NCBI GenBank assembly: GCA_015956445.1
Contig: WIUZ02000005.1
Coordinates: forward strand, 744,001 to 808,000
Direction of reading: 5' to 3'
Origin: Thelephora terrestris
Taxonomy: Eukaryota; Basidiomycota; Agaricomycetes; Thelephorales; Thelephoraceae
Length of the DNA: 64,000 nt
The position numbers and the translations under genes were made by a program. Under the pieces are notes generated by a model, which was given only the letters and a program-made list of their open reading frames with translations, did no database searches and was not told the DNA's origin. This document shows, in pieces, positions 1 to 11,854 of the stretch (positions are counted from its first letter, which is position 1; each line of letters opens with the position of its first letter).

Positions 1-147
1 TGGTATGATTGGCCCTCACCCAGATTGAAATATTTAGATCCCGAACCCTGCATGCCGGCCCAGGGATTAGACGAACGACATCGCGTCGGACGCAAGATCG
101 TGAAATTTCTAGTTGCTTAAAACGTCGAATTCACTTGGAAACGTCGG

Positions 148-1069
148 ATGGAATTGCTCGATGCGGTAAGTTTACAAAGCGAATTTTGGCGAGTTTTGAC
201 CGCATCTTTTTTCTTCCTTTCCTCCTATGCTTTCAATGTATGCGAATTGTGTTCAGTTGGTCATGATCAGCGCTGCGGGCCGTTTCGAGGAATGCGACGT
301 CGTAACGCGAGGGCCCATGGTGGACGAGTTGCAAGGCGCGCTCTGCTACTTACCCGACGGTGTTGCGTCGCCAATGTATATGATACCTGGCGTGGCGCCT
401 TGGCCGGGCTCGGAGCTGTGGCGTGTGTCGCCCTATCTGTATGGTCCGCATACGTTCCGACTCTTGATGTGGTCGTTTTTGGATGACTCTTCGCTGAGAA
501 TCAAGAGTATGAAGCCGTCCCTGAGCGCAGTAGCTCCTTCGCGATATCTCTTCATTCGCTCTCTTACTTACGAAAGCGATGGGCCTGGACCCTTGAGAAA
601 CGCAGACGCCGCCGAGTTCATTCCACCCTGGAAGAGTTCAGTTACGACAATAGATGTTCCACTCAACCGAAAGGTAAGTTTCATTTGCTTCTCGGGCTGG
701 CCGCTGTGTAGGGAAGGCATTTACGTTTCCGCCCACTCGACGGTGCAAATCTAACGAGAGTCCGCGGTTCAGTGCTTTTCCCTTGACTCGCGATGCTCCA
801 CTCCCATCGTCACGCACATAGCTGTTCTTTGGGAAAGTTCAACCACCGAATACCTCCGGATTGGAACCGGTAACAAACCTCAGGAGGATCGCCGGGTTCT
901 GAGGCGGCTGCAGGAACACCGACAATTGCAGACTCGGGGGAGAGTTTTTCCGGGTACACGCAACTCTCCCTTCCTTGCTCTTCGGACTCAGGCTCAGACG
1001 AATGCCAAACTCTGTTTCTTATCTCCAAGTACCGAAGTGGTTACAGCATCCCGGAGCACACGTACATGA
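148..1069 (+). CDS. unidentified spliced ORF, function unknown
   Basis: I do not recognise this protein. An ATG at 148 starts a short exon (148-165) closed by a gtaagt donor. The intron 166-256 keeps frame into a long exon 257-673, closed by another gtaagt donor. The intron 674-772 holds a ctaacg branch-like site and keeps frame into a third exon from 773 that stays open to a stop near 1069. The product would be about 240 residues with no clear domain, signal peptide or membrane segment. A stretch at 1-119 just upstream is also open in one frame but ends in TAA. It could be the tail of another gene. Further open pieces at 1066-1300 suggest the 3' end may be more complex. The phase-consistent splice sites are the only support, so this is tentative. 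Confidence 0.33.
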
Positions 1070-1499
1070 AAATCAACATCAACACGGCCCGCCGCTCTCG
1101 CCCCCTTCCGCACCGGGTTGTATCTGTACGTTACGATACCGAGAGGGCCTGGAACCGCCGAAGAAGCTCCGATGCGCTGATGTTGCATCATTCTACCTTC
1201 GCTTTTGTCATTTTCCGACAACAGCAACGCAATGGCGAAAATGGCGAAACCTCCTCTGCCAACGCGGAACTGCTCGTCCGCACGCACGACGTCTCTTGAT
1301 ACTGGCACATGATGCTGCGATATACCGCGATGGTACAAAAGGAACACATGCGCGCTTGCTTGAGCTATCAAGATATCGGTGTTTTCCTCATATTGCCATC
1401 AGGTCCCACCTGCTCTCCACTAGTTGGCGATGCGGTGGCATCGACCTTTTGAGACCCCGGGGGGCCAGCACTTTTTGCGTGATGCACCAAACGCCATAA

Positions 1500-2446
1500 C
1501 CCCCCAGACATCCGTTATCTCATTTAAAATAGACCACGCCTCGGAGCACGTGGGGCTGTGGAATTGCTGCGTGTTGTTATGTACGAATTGCACGTCGCAG
1601 GTTGTCTGGACCGTCCTTGGAACCTAGGACACATCGCCTTCACTTTTTTTTGTGGATGGAGTAAAAGTACCGCGACGATGATAACGTACGTACGCGTACC
1701 GTCCCAACACCCTCCAACCCTCGTTCGTTCCATCGTCAAATCGTGTGGTGATGATTGTATGGCTTGGTCTCTTTCCAAGTCGCCGAAATTATGTACGGAT
1801 CCGATTGCAATTACACTGTTTTCCATCCTCCCTTCCTCCACGGAAGAGGCAGTTGTGGCCCGCACCGGCGGATGGAAGTTGCCTCCTGACGTGGAACCCT
1901 GAGATGAATACCTTCACTTTAACCTTCCCATGAGGCGTCTGAGGCTAACGAAACCACGGACTCTCTAGTCACTGGGCTAGAGGGGGACTAGGGTTTCATA
2001 TGGCAAACCCGCTACGGATAACGACAACTGAATGGGGTGGAGTGGTGACTTCGACCCGGCATCACTGGAAGATCAAATCGATCAAAAATCATGAAGGGGG
2101 GGTGGCATCAAGATAGGCCAAGCAGGATGAGTTGGGTTCGAATCGAGCGAGCAATTTCAACAAGAATAGTAACCCGGGGCAAGACGATGAGCAAGGGAGA
2201 CGGGGATAGGGCGAGGACCGAAAGCGCTTCTAACGATACACGGGGACAATTACGACGGCAAGTTACGGGAAGATGAAACGAAGGCGAAGACAGATACATA
2301 CTTCGTGTATACGTACAGAAGGCTGGAAGCTGCAGTGCTTCAACGAAGAACATGTCTAGGATGAGAAGGAGCTATTAGGAACACAAAAGAGGCATGAAAA
2401 ACTGCAAACAAGGCCGTTAAACCAACAAGGCGTGGATAAGGTTTGA
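1500..2446. other. no gene recognised
   Basis: Nothing supportable was seen here. Several short ORFs exist on both strands but none has splice sites or motifs I trust. The right part is the 3' flank of the F-box gene. Confidence 0.5.
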
Positions 2447-4674
2447 TTACGCTGAAAGGTTACAAGGAGGAATGGGCTCGTCAGACTCATCCTTGCGTTT
2501 TCCGAGACTAAACGGCCCTTCCATCGGCACACTGTGTATGTTGGAGGTCCTGGCACGCCAGGTTCCGACAAAGTTCTTGCCACCATGAATGTAGCCGCGG
2601 AAGATGAACACATTTGTTCTGGGGTTGGACTTTGGCACACGAACGAGCGATATCAGACCATCCCAAGGTCGGACGCGGCCGTAGAAGTAATAGTGTTGCC
2701 AAGCTTGGCCATGATTGTGGAGGGTCTAAGCAAATGCAATCAACACGAGGCGCCAAGGGAGCAAAGACGACGAACAAACCTCCCCGGTGATAACGATGTC
2801 GTGGATTCCGGTGCAGACGGTCTCGATAAACTCCTCTGGGATCTCAGGGTACTCATCGTCTTCAGATTCCGTATAAGCGTCATCGACGTCCATGGGATCG
2901 TACCCCCACGACACACCGGGATCCTCATCCTGTTGCTGAAAGTTGCGCTCCCTAACGCGGTCCAACATCGCTTCCTCGGCGGCACCGATCCTGGCGCAGC
3001 AGACGTCGCAAGTGTCTTCAGAATGTGAGTTGGGGCGTCCTGGTCGATAAGTCTCATAAGACGCGAGGGTGCGACCATGCTGATCTTGAACCTCAAGCTT
3101 ACGCTTTGGAATGTGAGGAGGAGAAAACGAGAAGACGGTGAAAGGAACTCACGCCATCCTCCCTGAACTTAGTCCCACCCGGGAGCCAGCCGTTCCTGAC
3201 GCCTTCGTCGAATAGATCGTCCGTTTCGTCGCCTTCGGGAACTTCCAGGGGTTTGGCAGGGCGAATACAGTGGTGTTCGCGCAAACGGACCATGACGGGG
3301 ACGGTAGTTACGAAAGGAAAGCTCTCACCGAACCCGGCGGGAAGGGTGACGGCATTAGCGATGCGGAAGTAGCTACCCTCGTCGGGCATGAGCATCCTGC
3401 CGTGCCAAAGCCCATCGAGGACGCCGTACATATGAACAGCACGTTTGAACGGCGAGTTGTTCCAAGGATCAGTGCAGCTTATCAGCCTTGTCCAGTCGGG
3501 ATCCCATTTCGAACTTATGGACTTGAGGGAAGGAAGCCAGGTTGAAGAAGCTTCGGCATAAAGCTCTTCTTGGCTGAGACCGTCTTTCCAATCGTCCCAG
3601 TTGCCCTTGTCGACGAATTGCGAGCCGCGATAACGATTGAACTCGAGAATATCAGCTTGCGTCGGGAAAACTCCGGTCCTGTTTTGGGCCAGGGCAGTGG
3701 CGCGATCGATGATAAGGGTTGGAGGTACTTGAATTGGTTGCGCCTCTCTACGAGCCAAGTAGAGGAGCTTTGCGGCGACAGTAATGAGGGGATGTGAGAG
3801 TGATATCATGCCGGTGAAATGGGGAAGACGAGAAACAGTGTCTTCTGGCCTGCGGTATAGAGGCCAAATGCCATGAGGGGTGAGGAGAGAAAAGGGCAAG
3901 TGATCTTGAGTTGCGGGATCGAGAGGGAAATTGAAATGATTGTCCGGGGCATGGAAGGATGGGTATCTAGTGGAAACGAGGATATATGGTCGGAGGAGAT
4001 CGAGGATCATCTTTCGTTTTGAATTTTGGGTGTATTCGAGGTCTTGCCTCTGCTCAGCTTCTTCCCTTGCCTCGGCTTCTTCTCTGAACTCGGCCGTTAG
4101 CCGTTCTGGGGGGGCAAGATGAGCAAAAGGGATTGGCATGGGAAGAACGTGACGTACCATGGTCAGTGGTGAACCACATGAGCCACAGGGCGAGGGCATT
4201 GATGGTAGACTCTGCAGGCCATTGATTGGTGGAAGCCCTGCCCTCCCACAAACGTTCGAGTACGAAGCGTTCGACATAGTCGGCGAGACCGGCGGCAGCC
4301 AGCTGGCGCTCGTTCCTTCCGTCGTTCTCGGTCATCATGATGAAGGCCGTCCAAAAATCGTCAAGAATGGTAGGGGAGTAGATGTCGGCTCTCCGGATGT
4401 GTTTTAGGACGGTGCAATACCGGACGAGTTGCTCGCTGAGATTTGAGGAGTACAAAGCAGGGGCACCAAAACGGCGGAGGGGAGCGGAGGTGTCGAACTT
4501 TGCCTTGAAGATGTCGGCGTAAAGGTCGTGATTGGATGAATTTGAGAGGGTGGTGTGGAGGTATCTACATGTCTGGAGGAGGGGAACGAGGTGGTGGGGA
4601 TTTGAGGTCGGGTCCGTAAGGGCAAGCTCAAAGGCGATACGCAGGAGGATGTCGTGGGGGAGGAGGCAAAACAT
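2447..4674 (-). CDS. F-box domain protein (basidiomycete family)
   Basis: Four exons: 4674-4158, 4105-3153, 3103-2780 and 2725-2447, with introns of 49-54 nt. All junctions are in phase, giving 690 residues. The N-terminus (MFCLLPHDILLRIAFELA) is a typical F-box start. The middle has a charged REEAEAREEAEQRQ helix. Near the C-terminus ITGE, then GQAWQHY and YGRVRPWDGLI, form the signature I associate with a large Agaricomycete F-box family. F-box proteins link a substrate to the SKP1-cullin-RING ubiquitin ligase. The substrate here is unknown. A CDVCC motif before the acidic segment may bind metal. The acceptor of intron 2 could be at ccaaag (used here) or six bases further in. The first three codons after the start ATG at 4674 match the family, and no upstream in-frame ATG is needed. 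Confidence 0.85.
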
Positions 4675-6160
4675 AACCCTTTGACAGGAGGGGGACGGAA
4701 TGGGTGATTAGAGCATCGGAGGCGGAGGTGAAGGGGGGTACTTAATATAAGCAGTAGAATATTCCGATACTTATTTTTTTGATCGCCGCTTCACTCGTTG
4801 GTTGGAATACGGTGAGCTGCCCCTCCTGCCTGTTCCCCCTTGAATCTTTCGTAAGGATGCTATCTAAAGAGAGTCCTCCGTGCGAACATCAGCTCTAAGA
4901 CGTAACGACTCGGGTCGACGGTTGTTGACCATCTCCCGGTAGATTCTGTTATCTCCCTGAAGCTCCATCCCACTCATCCTCCCTCCCAGACTCCCTTCCG
5001 CCCCTCCCAGGCGGGTCGCACGCGTCCAGGCCTCCGGTTGGCCTTTTGGGCGCTCGCATGACCATAGTGGGTATAGGCGGAAAGGGATTCATCATCAAAC
5101 ATCATATCATAACCGATGACTTTCTATTGCCGCCGCTAACGTTGCTGTTCGTCACCGAGCGAGGCTCCCCTCTCTCATCGACATCCCCGAGACTGCCGCT
5201 GGTTTCGTCAGCACCCCTTGACAGCTGGCTCTGCGACACCTCGCCGGAAGGAGGACGTGGGTCAAAGGCCGGCTGCATTCCTCCAGGACATCCTTCCCAG
5301 CTCTTACATTCCAGAAGAGCCCGTAGCCTGTGCCGAGAGCCGAGAACAGCTCTGAAAGATGAGTGTTCCTGCTCGGCTTCAATATCCGCAAGGATATCTA
5401 AACCAAGTGCCCCACTTGCATCGGCGATGAACGTGTATTGAATTCTGTTGTGCCACAACGACGTGTGCTGTCAAATAGCTGCACCAAATAAATTCCGCGG
5501 CGGCAATACTCTACCGATGCAGGAACGTTCGTCCGATGCGAACGATGGTGAATCCCATTAGGACGCACACTAAAATACTTGGCGACACACGACACAACTA
5601 ACCATTCTATCTTCGGAGAGACGCCCGCTATCGACGTTTAAGCGCTGTGGCCCCTCTGGACCACTAGCAGGTTGGGTAATGATTTGATCCTCCGAACCGA
5701 GCGCCATCCGTTCTTTCGTGCGATACCCCTCCATGTCTTAATGTGAGGCTTGGTTGGCCTCGCCGCTTTCGTCCTTCACTGAGGGATTCGCTACCCTCAA
5801 ACTCCAAGGAATTAAAATCCCAAGTCAGGTGAGAGCCCGATAGATTGGCGAATTCCGATTGCAATATTGAGACGCGATCTCAAGGAGGTTCGGAACACGA
5901 GGGAAAGCTTATTTCCAAGATCCGAACGGACATACTTGTAAAACGACAAACGCTAAGATAAACAGACGAAAACACATCATCTGCAGAATCCGGATACCTG
6001 GTATGGAACCTTGCGGTTTCTCAAGCGCGTACGCCTCTTACCGTCATGGCCCAGATCCCGAACTAAAAGGGTACATTAGTCTCCTATTCTAACGCGCAGG
6101 GTATGGTAACGGGTATAGGCTATTGCAGACATTAATTGTAGACCAGGGCAACACGTATCA
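4675..6160. other. gene-poor; one weak minus-strand ORF
   Basis: Mostly without recognisable genes. A minus-strand ORF at 5458-5102 (118 residues, ATG start, no motif) reads smoothly, and another lies at 5864-5664. I cannot connect them by convincing splice sites, so they are not called. The left part, with CT-rich stretches around 4950-5020, is likely the F-box promoter. Confidence 0.4.
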
Positions 6161-6640
6161 TTATGGCGCCCCTCAGATCAGGAGTTCGGCCTTCTGTTCT
6201 CCATGCGTCTAGTGGGCCGTGTACCCCGCACTGTGTTGGAGCACCCATGCTTCGCTCAATGTTGGCACGATAGGGCAACCGAAGACCTAGACTGCTGGGA
6301 GACTTGACGCACTTTATGACGCGGTAAGCGGCACGAATGATGGCGTTTTCTCGGGGCTAATCAGTCGCACCGCGTTGAAGATTTGGCGGCAGGATGAGTG
6401 TATAGGCCTTCGACGACCTGGGTTCAGCCGATTCCCTAGACGAACGGATTCAAAAAGTTGACTGAACTCTGGGAGGCGACCGGTAGTAAGCGTTCAGCGC
6501 AGGTAGAAATTCAAAGCGTCCCATCAGTACGTCAACGCTGCAAGCGGTTGTGGAATTCAAGTCGTGAGAAAGTCGGGCTTACTTCGGTGTACGGGCAATT
6601 ATCCCGCTCGGGCCATAAGATGACATCGTCAGACTTCCCT
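6160..6640 (+). pseudogene. decayed tandem copy of the MYND-finger gene (exon 2 part)
   Basis: This stretch aligns with exon 2 of the intact MYND gene about 1.33 kb downstream, in the same orientation. Matching pieces occur in order but in different frames: YGAPQ at 6162 (YGAPQ at 7488), WHDRATED near 6275 (WFDRATED), LTELWEA at 6458 (LTDLWEA) and CGIQVVRKSGLLRCTG near 6550 (CGIQATKKSGLLRCAG). The offset drifts only from 1326 to 1350 bases. In-frame stops and frameshifts between the pieces show it cannot encode a full protein. The zinc-binding YCxxxC...HxxxC end is not preserved. A possible trace of exon 1 lies near 6020-6060 but is too weak to call. Confidence 0.8.
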
Positions 6641-7161
6641 TCTCGAGTTCGCCTAGATGTTGTCAGCCTCATAGGATTGGAAAAAAGACAAGCCATCAGT
6701 GAAGCGGACGCCACAATGACGGGCGTTCCTTCTCGCGACACGGACAGTGGGGGGTCTCCGTGTTTCTCAAAGACACTGGTGCTTCGGGTGGTGAGGGGTT
6801 CGGCAGGGTGACGGTGGGGCAGAGGACTCGAGCAGCATTCCTCCACAAAATTACGTTACTCATGAACTGTGATGACAAGAGATGTGTCCGTCCGCTCGAG
6901 GCAGAGCCTCAGCTTCAGGAGTTCAAGGGAGCGCCGATCATCCTGTATCGTTTTTCCCGAAACCTGTCCCGCTTCACATCCTGCTGGCCACCACCAGGTC
7001 ACCCAAGTGCTTCTGCTCCAGGTTTCTACCAGTCGGAATGTTTTTACCGTCAAGACAAGTGAGCGTGAGGTGGATCAAAGCTGTGCATCACATGAGCCCT
7101 TGCGGTGGCGCAGCAACGATTTCAGTTATCCCCTTCATCTCGCTTCTCCAAGTCAATCGAG

Positions 7162-8329
7162 ATGCCTGATCCGTCGATAAGCGTGGAATTTGGGGAGGTT
7201 TATAGCTCTACGTTTCGTGGCATCGCCGACGAAACAGGCCAGGAACTCATGAGCTACGTTTCCTTCCGGAAAGGCACATACATGAGCTACAACCCCAACG
7301 GCGACCATATCCATGCTATCCAAGAAATCATGGCCAGATCGACACACTACGTACAACACGAGATGCCAACAGACGTCCTGCGTACCAGTAACGACTACCA
7401 ATCGATTCTGGAACTTGCTACGAGGTAGCTATCATCCTAGCTGTTGACATATCCCCAGCTGATAACGGGAGCAGAGAATGGACGGGCTACGGCGCACCGC
7501 AGAGTCGAGACTCGGCACTCGATAGGTGGACCGTCCTCGCGTCCTCCGCACCGGACGTTCCGCGTCGCATCAAAGCCAAAGCGTACTCTTGCCTCGCCGC
7601 GGGTTGGTTTGATCGAGCCACAGAAGATCCCGAACGGTGTAATGTAGACTTGCTCTACCGCGCAGGAAACGCCGCAAATGAGGCCGTATCACTGGGGCTT
7701 GTCAGTCCCGGAGCGCTGAGGGTCGGAGTTTCCATCGAAGCTCAAGGCCTTAGAAAGTCGAGTGCAGATAGGTTTGAGCGGTTGACCGACCTCTGGGAGG
7801 CGATCGACATGCGCACGGAAGAGGTGAACAGGGCGTCAGCCAAAAAGGAATCAAAACTTACCAGGGCGCCACTCAAGTACATTTGCTCGGTGGAGGATTG
7901 CGGGATCCAAGCGACTAAAAAATCGGGCCTGCTTCGGTGTGCGGGAAAGTGTCCGGTGGTGTTCAAGCCGTCTTACTGTTCGAAGGAGTGCCAGAAAACG
8001 GTAGGTTACCTTTCCCCCCTGCTCGATCTCTGGATTCAGAGTTGGCCGTCTGGCAGGACTGGAGGCGGCACAAGCCATTTTGCAAAGCTGACGCTACAAG
8101 GTCGAGCGTGGATTATCTCAATGCCGACAATGACACCGGAGAAAGCAAGGTGCAAAGGGCGAGCCTGCCCGAGGGCATAGACTCTGACAAGTTCGAAGGA
8201 CGAGCCCCAGGTCACACTGGTGTCGATGCGTCAATGAAGAAGGGCGGTGCAACGCGGCTCAACTCCAAGACGGTGGGGTCGAAGACGAGAGAGACTCGCA
8301 AGAACGCTGAGGACAACCAGAACCGCTAG
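7162..8329 (+). CDS. MYND zinc-finger protein
   Basis: Exons 7162-7424, 7475-8000 and 8057-8329, with introns of 50 and 56 nt, give 353 residues. Near residues 224-270 sits a MYND finger: CSVEDC, then CAGKC, then YCSKECQ, and after the second intron DWRRHKPFC. That intron removal restores the YCxxxCQxxdWxxHKxxC ending exactly, which supports the model. MYND fingers usually mediate protein-protein contacts. The enzymatic SET core of SMYD proteins was not seen. The N-terminal 220 residues are unlike anything I can name, and the C-terminal 80 are basic and Ser/Thr-rich. The open frame extends upstream to 7105, but the first ATG is at 7162. A decayed copy lies directly upstream. Confidence 0.82.
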
Positions 8330-9223
8330 GCCTTCTGGGCGTTCTACAATGATATAGTTGAGGACGACCAAAGGCTTTCAAGGTAGGGCCTTTCCTATCA
8401 GCTCTCATGTTTCGAGGACAGCGCTCACCCTCCTCATATAGGTTGCCACGCATCCTCTCGTCTGGAGGGAACTCTAATCTGCAGGAGCTCGAGTAGGTCA
8501 CCCAAAAAACTACTGAACGTGAACCACGATGTATGATTTGAGGAGAGAAATATAACATTCCCTTTCAAGATCGCGAATTGAATTGTCCCACGCGTACAAC
8601 AGTCGAGCTTCTTCTCTCTTTGTGAAAAACCGTCGGGCCCGAACCTTGATGCCCTCCGGTGCAAATCGAGGGAGAGAAAGAGGCATCGGCATTTCTTCTT
8701 TTGGCCGACGGAGAGCTAAATCCGAACTCCTTCGGCGAGGGGGGTGGTTCGCTTCCGCTGCGTAAGTGTGGTTTGTTTCTGTACGAGGAGCTAATATCTG
8801 CGGGAGCTGTCGCCTCTGATTCTCTGTGACAGTCCTGAATCAAGTTGGGAAACGAAGCTGTCTTCTTTTTCGTCGCCCCAAGGAGCATTCGGCCATGCTC
8901 TCCAACCTTCTCGCTCCTCACACTTCTCAAACCCCATCTCCTTCCGCCATGGTGCAGCAACGGGTCCTCAGCGAACAGAGAGCGAGAACGTGAACAATGT
9001 ATACCAGAGACTCTGGAATTTTGGGATGGCTTTCCGTGCCTTCTATCAGAGCGCCTTGATTGATTGCCTCGAGTTTATCGGACCCCTCCCGACATCTCGA
9101 TAAGGAAACTGGGTTTCCACCAACGGCAACGGAGCAGAAATATTGATGGACAGACGCAACGGAAATGTTGGACTTGAGTCTCTCCCAATCTCCTTCACAT
9201 CCTCATCTCTTCACGTCGCCTGC
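8330..9223. other. intergenic, PUF-gene promoter side
   Basis: No gene recognised. The right end is CT-rich and leads into a TATA element before the PUF gene. Confidence 0.5.
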
Positions 9224-9230
9224 TATAAAA
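9224..9230 (+). promoter_or_regulatory. TATA box of the PUF gene
   Basis: A perfect TATAAAA lies 79 bases before the ATG at 9309, inside a pyrimidine-rich tract. Position and sequence fit a fungal core promoter. No experiment supports it. Confidence 0.55.
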
Positions 9231-9308
9231 CCTTGGGCATTCCCCTTCGCCCTTTGTTCTTCATCCGCCACCTCTCCTCATCTCTCTTCCACTCAAATCT
9301 CTTCCGTT

Positions 9309-11854
9309 ATGCAGCCTGCTCACCAACAAGGTCCCTTGCCCTCCTTCTTTGACCCATTGTCGCCATCGAATAGGCAACATATCTCTAACATATGGGCTCC
9401 TCGTGCAATCTCCTCTGACACTACGTGGCCGAGGTCACTGGATCTCTCCGCCACCTGCTTCACCGATCGAGAAATCGGCCAACCACGACCTACCCTTACT
9501 GTCGATCCACTCACTGCCAACTTCCGCACAAACGAGGATGTCTTTGGCCCAGTCGGGTTTCCAGCTAACGCCCGTAGCCGAGCAGTTGGCGCCATAGGCG
9601 ACGGTCGAAAATACAGTGTCCCTCTTCATGAAGATCAGGTGAGTTCTTTTTCTTCATACTACACGAGTAATTTGCTAAGTCGCCTCTTTAGCGCGCAGAA
9701 CAGATGTTGCGCTTCCTCAACTTGAACTCTCCCGTTCTTTCCCCGGCTCAACCGCTTTCTTCGCTTTCGTCTACTACCAATAGCACACCCAACTTGTCTC
9801 CAGTCTCGGCGACCTCGACACTGATGACCCCCACCGATCCTTCCCCAGGGTTCGACAAGTTGAACTTCAACTTTGATTTTGATCATTCTATGCCTCCTAC
9901 CCAGTCGCTTCTCTTTGAGACCAGTCCATCTCGCTTCCACGCCCCCTCTCTTTCTCCTGCCCGTAAATCATTCTGCGCAGAACGCGGTGGTGTCCGCGGT
10001 TACAACGCCATAAATCTGCATTATCTCGACTCTTTTTCCAACCGCGCTCCTTCTACTTATCTCCCTCAAAACATGAACCGATGCCCAGACCTTGCTCGGT
10101 CTATCGTTCCCCCCTGGAGTGGCCCGCATATAGCCAGCGGAAACGACTGGCTCCGGGCTGAGAAGGTTCCCGAAGAGCCACCATCGATGGTCGGAGCGAG
10201 GGCCCTGAAAGTCCCGTTGTTCTCTACTGTGCAGCCAGCTGTACATGCACATGAGGTACGTGCACTTGAAACGCATCACGCCTTCCCGCTTTCTGATCCT
10301 GTTTACGGATACTCATAGCCCATAAACTTCCTCTCTTTGTTGCATCCGTCATCTTCTCCCCCCTACGAACAGTTTGTCTCGCGTATAATCAAGTCATCGG
10401 ACCAACAGGCTTCCATCTTCTTGCAGCAAAAACTCAAAGTGGCCGATGTTGACGAGCGCGCCAAAATCATCGACGCCATATGTGCGCGTGGCTACGAGAT
10501 GATGGCACATCGGTGCGAATCACACTCGATACCCATAGCGACTGATCTAATGCTAGCCTGCCCTCAGGTTTGGTAACTGGGCCGTCCAGCGATGCCTTGA
10601 GGCAGCAAACTCTGCCGATGAACGCAGGAAGGTCGTCAATTGTATGAGGTAAGACACGGTCTCTTGTCGCATGGCCGCTCGGGTTGATCGTTCCCATCAT
10701 CAGAGGTCGTGTCGTGGAACTTGCTACTAATTGCTACGGATGCCACGTCCTCCAAAAAGCCCTAGACTGTGAAGAGGACGTGCGACTTCTCATCGTCTCT
10801 GAACTACTCCTCGGGGACCCTGCCCAGACATTGGTCAACAAGCATGCTTCTCATGTTTGGAGCAAGATCATGGAATTAACATGGACCGCACCTGCCCCTC
10901 CAATTTTTGCTTAGTAAATTCGTCCATCATCATCCTGCCCTGATTCTAATGGTGTCGGTAGCGTCAACAAATCCTTGAAAGGCAAATGGGCGTCCTTGGC
11001 TTGCCATGAGACGGGGTCTCTTGTGGTTCAGGTAGGATCTTTGGCTCCTTCGCCAGCATTACGGTCCTAAACGCCTCTCTAGCACGCATTTGAGAACTTG
11101 GAAGAGCAAGCGAAGGATGGCATTGTCGATGAGCTCCTCAACCGTGGATTCAATGTCTTCGCGGACGTTGCAAAGAACCAGTGGGGGTCATATTGCATAC
11201 AGCATAGTAAGATTTCACAATATCTTCATCTCATGAAACCTCGCTGATCTATTCCCAGTCCTTGAGCATGGCTCGGCCACTCATCGTCAGATGGCCTTGG
11301 AGCATTTGGTCGCGGGGCTGCTTGACTTTGCCACTCACGAACAAGGAACCAAATCGATCACCAAGGCTCTCAAGGAGGGTGGAAAAGACACCCTCGACAG
11401 GATCATCGCCAGGATGTGCGAACAGTCCAAGGGGTATGCACTAAATCGGTCCGCATCGATATTATTCCAGGCACTCACACGTTGTCCAAGTGGCCGCCGT
11501 GCGATCATAGTAGATCTCGCACTGTCCGTCGCTGGAAGTCAATTGATTGCAACTGTGCTCCCCAACGTGCGTGGATATATTCTCGAGACAATCAAGTTCC
11601 TGACGGTCCCTCGCGCTTGCAGGCCGATAAGGATCAACGTGCTCTTCTTTACGAATCGATTCGTGGTCACATCGTGACCCTCAGGGGCTGCAAGACCGGC
11701 TCTAAGGTCATTTGGTTGTTGTAAGCACTCCACCTCCTTCCCACCGTATGCTTGCTCACGGCATTCTCCTAGTGATCGCATGGTGAGCAGACAAGACACG
11801 CACCTATCTACCGCGTCCTCATCTCGTCCACAGCGTGCCTACTATGGGTACTGA
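9309..11854 (+). CDS. Pumilio (PUF) family RNA-binding protein
   Basis: Eleven exons: 9309-9638, 9692-10255, 10373-10512, 10568-10648, 10704-10913, 10962-11031, 11083-11206, 11259-11566, 11623-11720, 11773-11782 and 11834-11854. Together they encode 651 residues with every junction in phase. The N-terminal 300 residues are Ser/Pro-rich linker. From about residue 310 come helical repeats with PUF-like cores such as FGNWAVQRCLEAAN, NCYGCHVLQKALDC, HETGSLVVQHAFENL, WGSYCIQHILEHG and GCKTGSKVIWLF. PUF proteins bind short UNUR-like sequences in 3' UTRs and control mRNA stability and translation in the cytoplasm. The repeats resemble the atypical Puf1/Jsn1-like branch more than classical Puf3. Exon 10 is only 10 nt and the last coding exon 21 nt; together they supply the conserved ending FDRMRAYYGY. 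Confidence 0.9.

Noticed and set aside
5102-5458. 118-codon minus-strand ORF
   Set aside because: Reads without stops but has no motif, and it overlaps a 131-codon plus-strand ORF; insufficient for a gene call.
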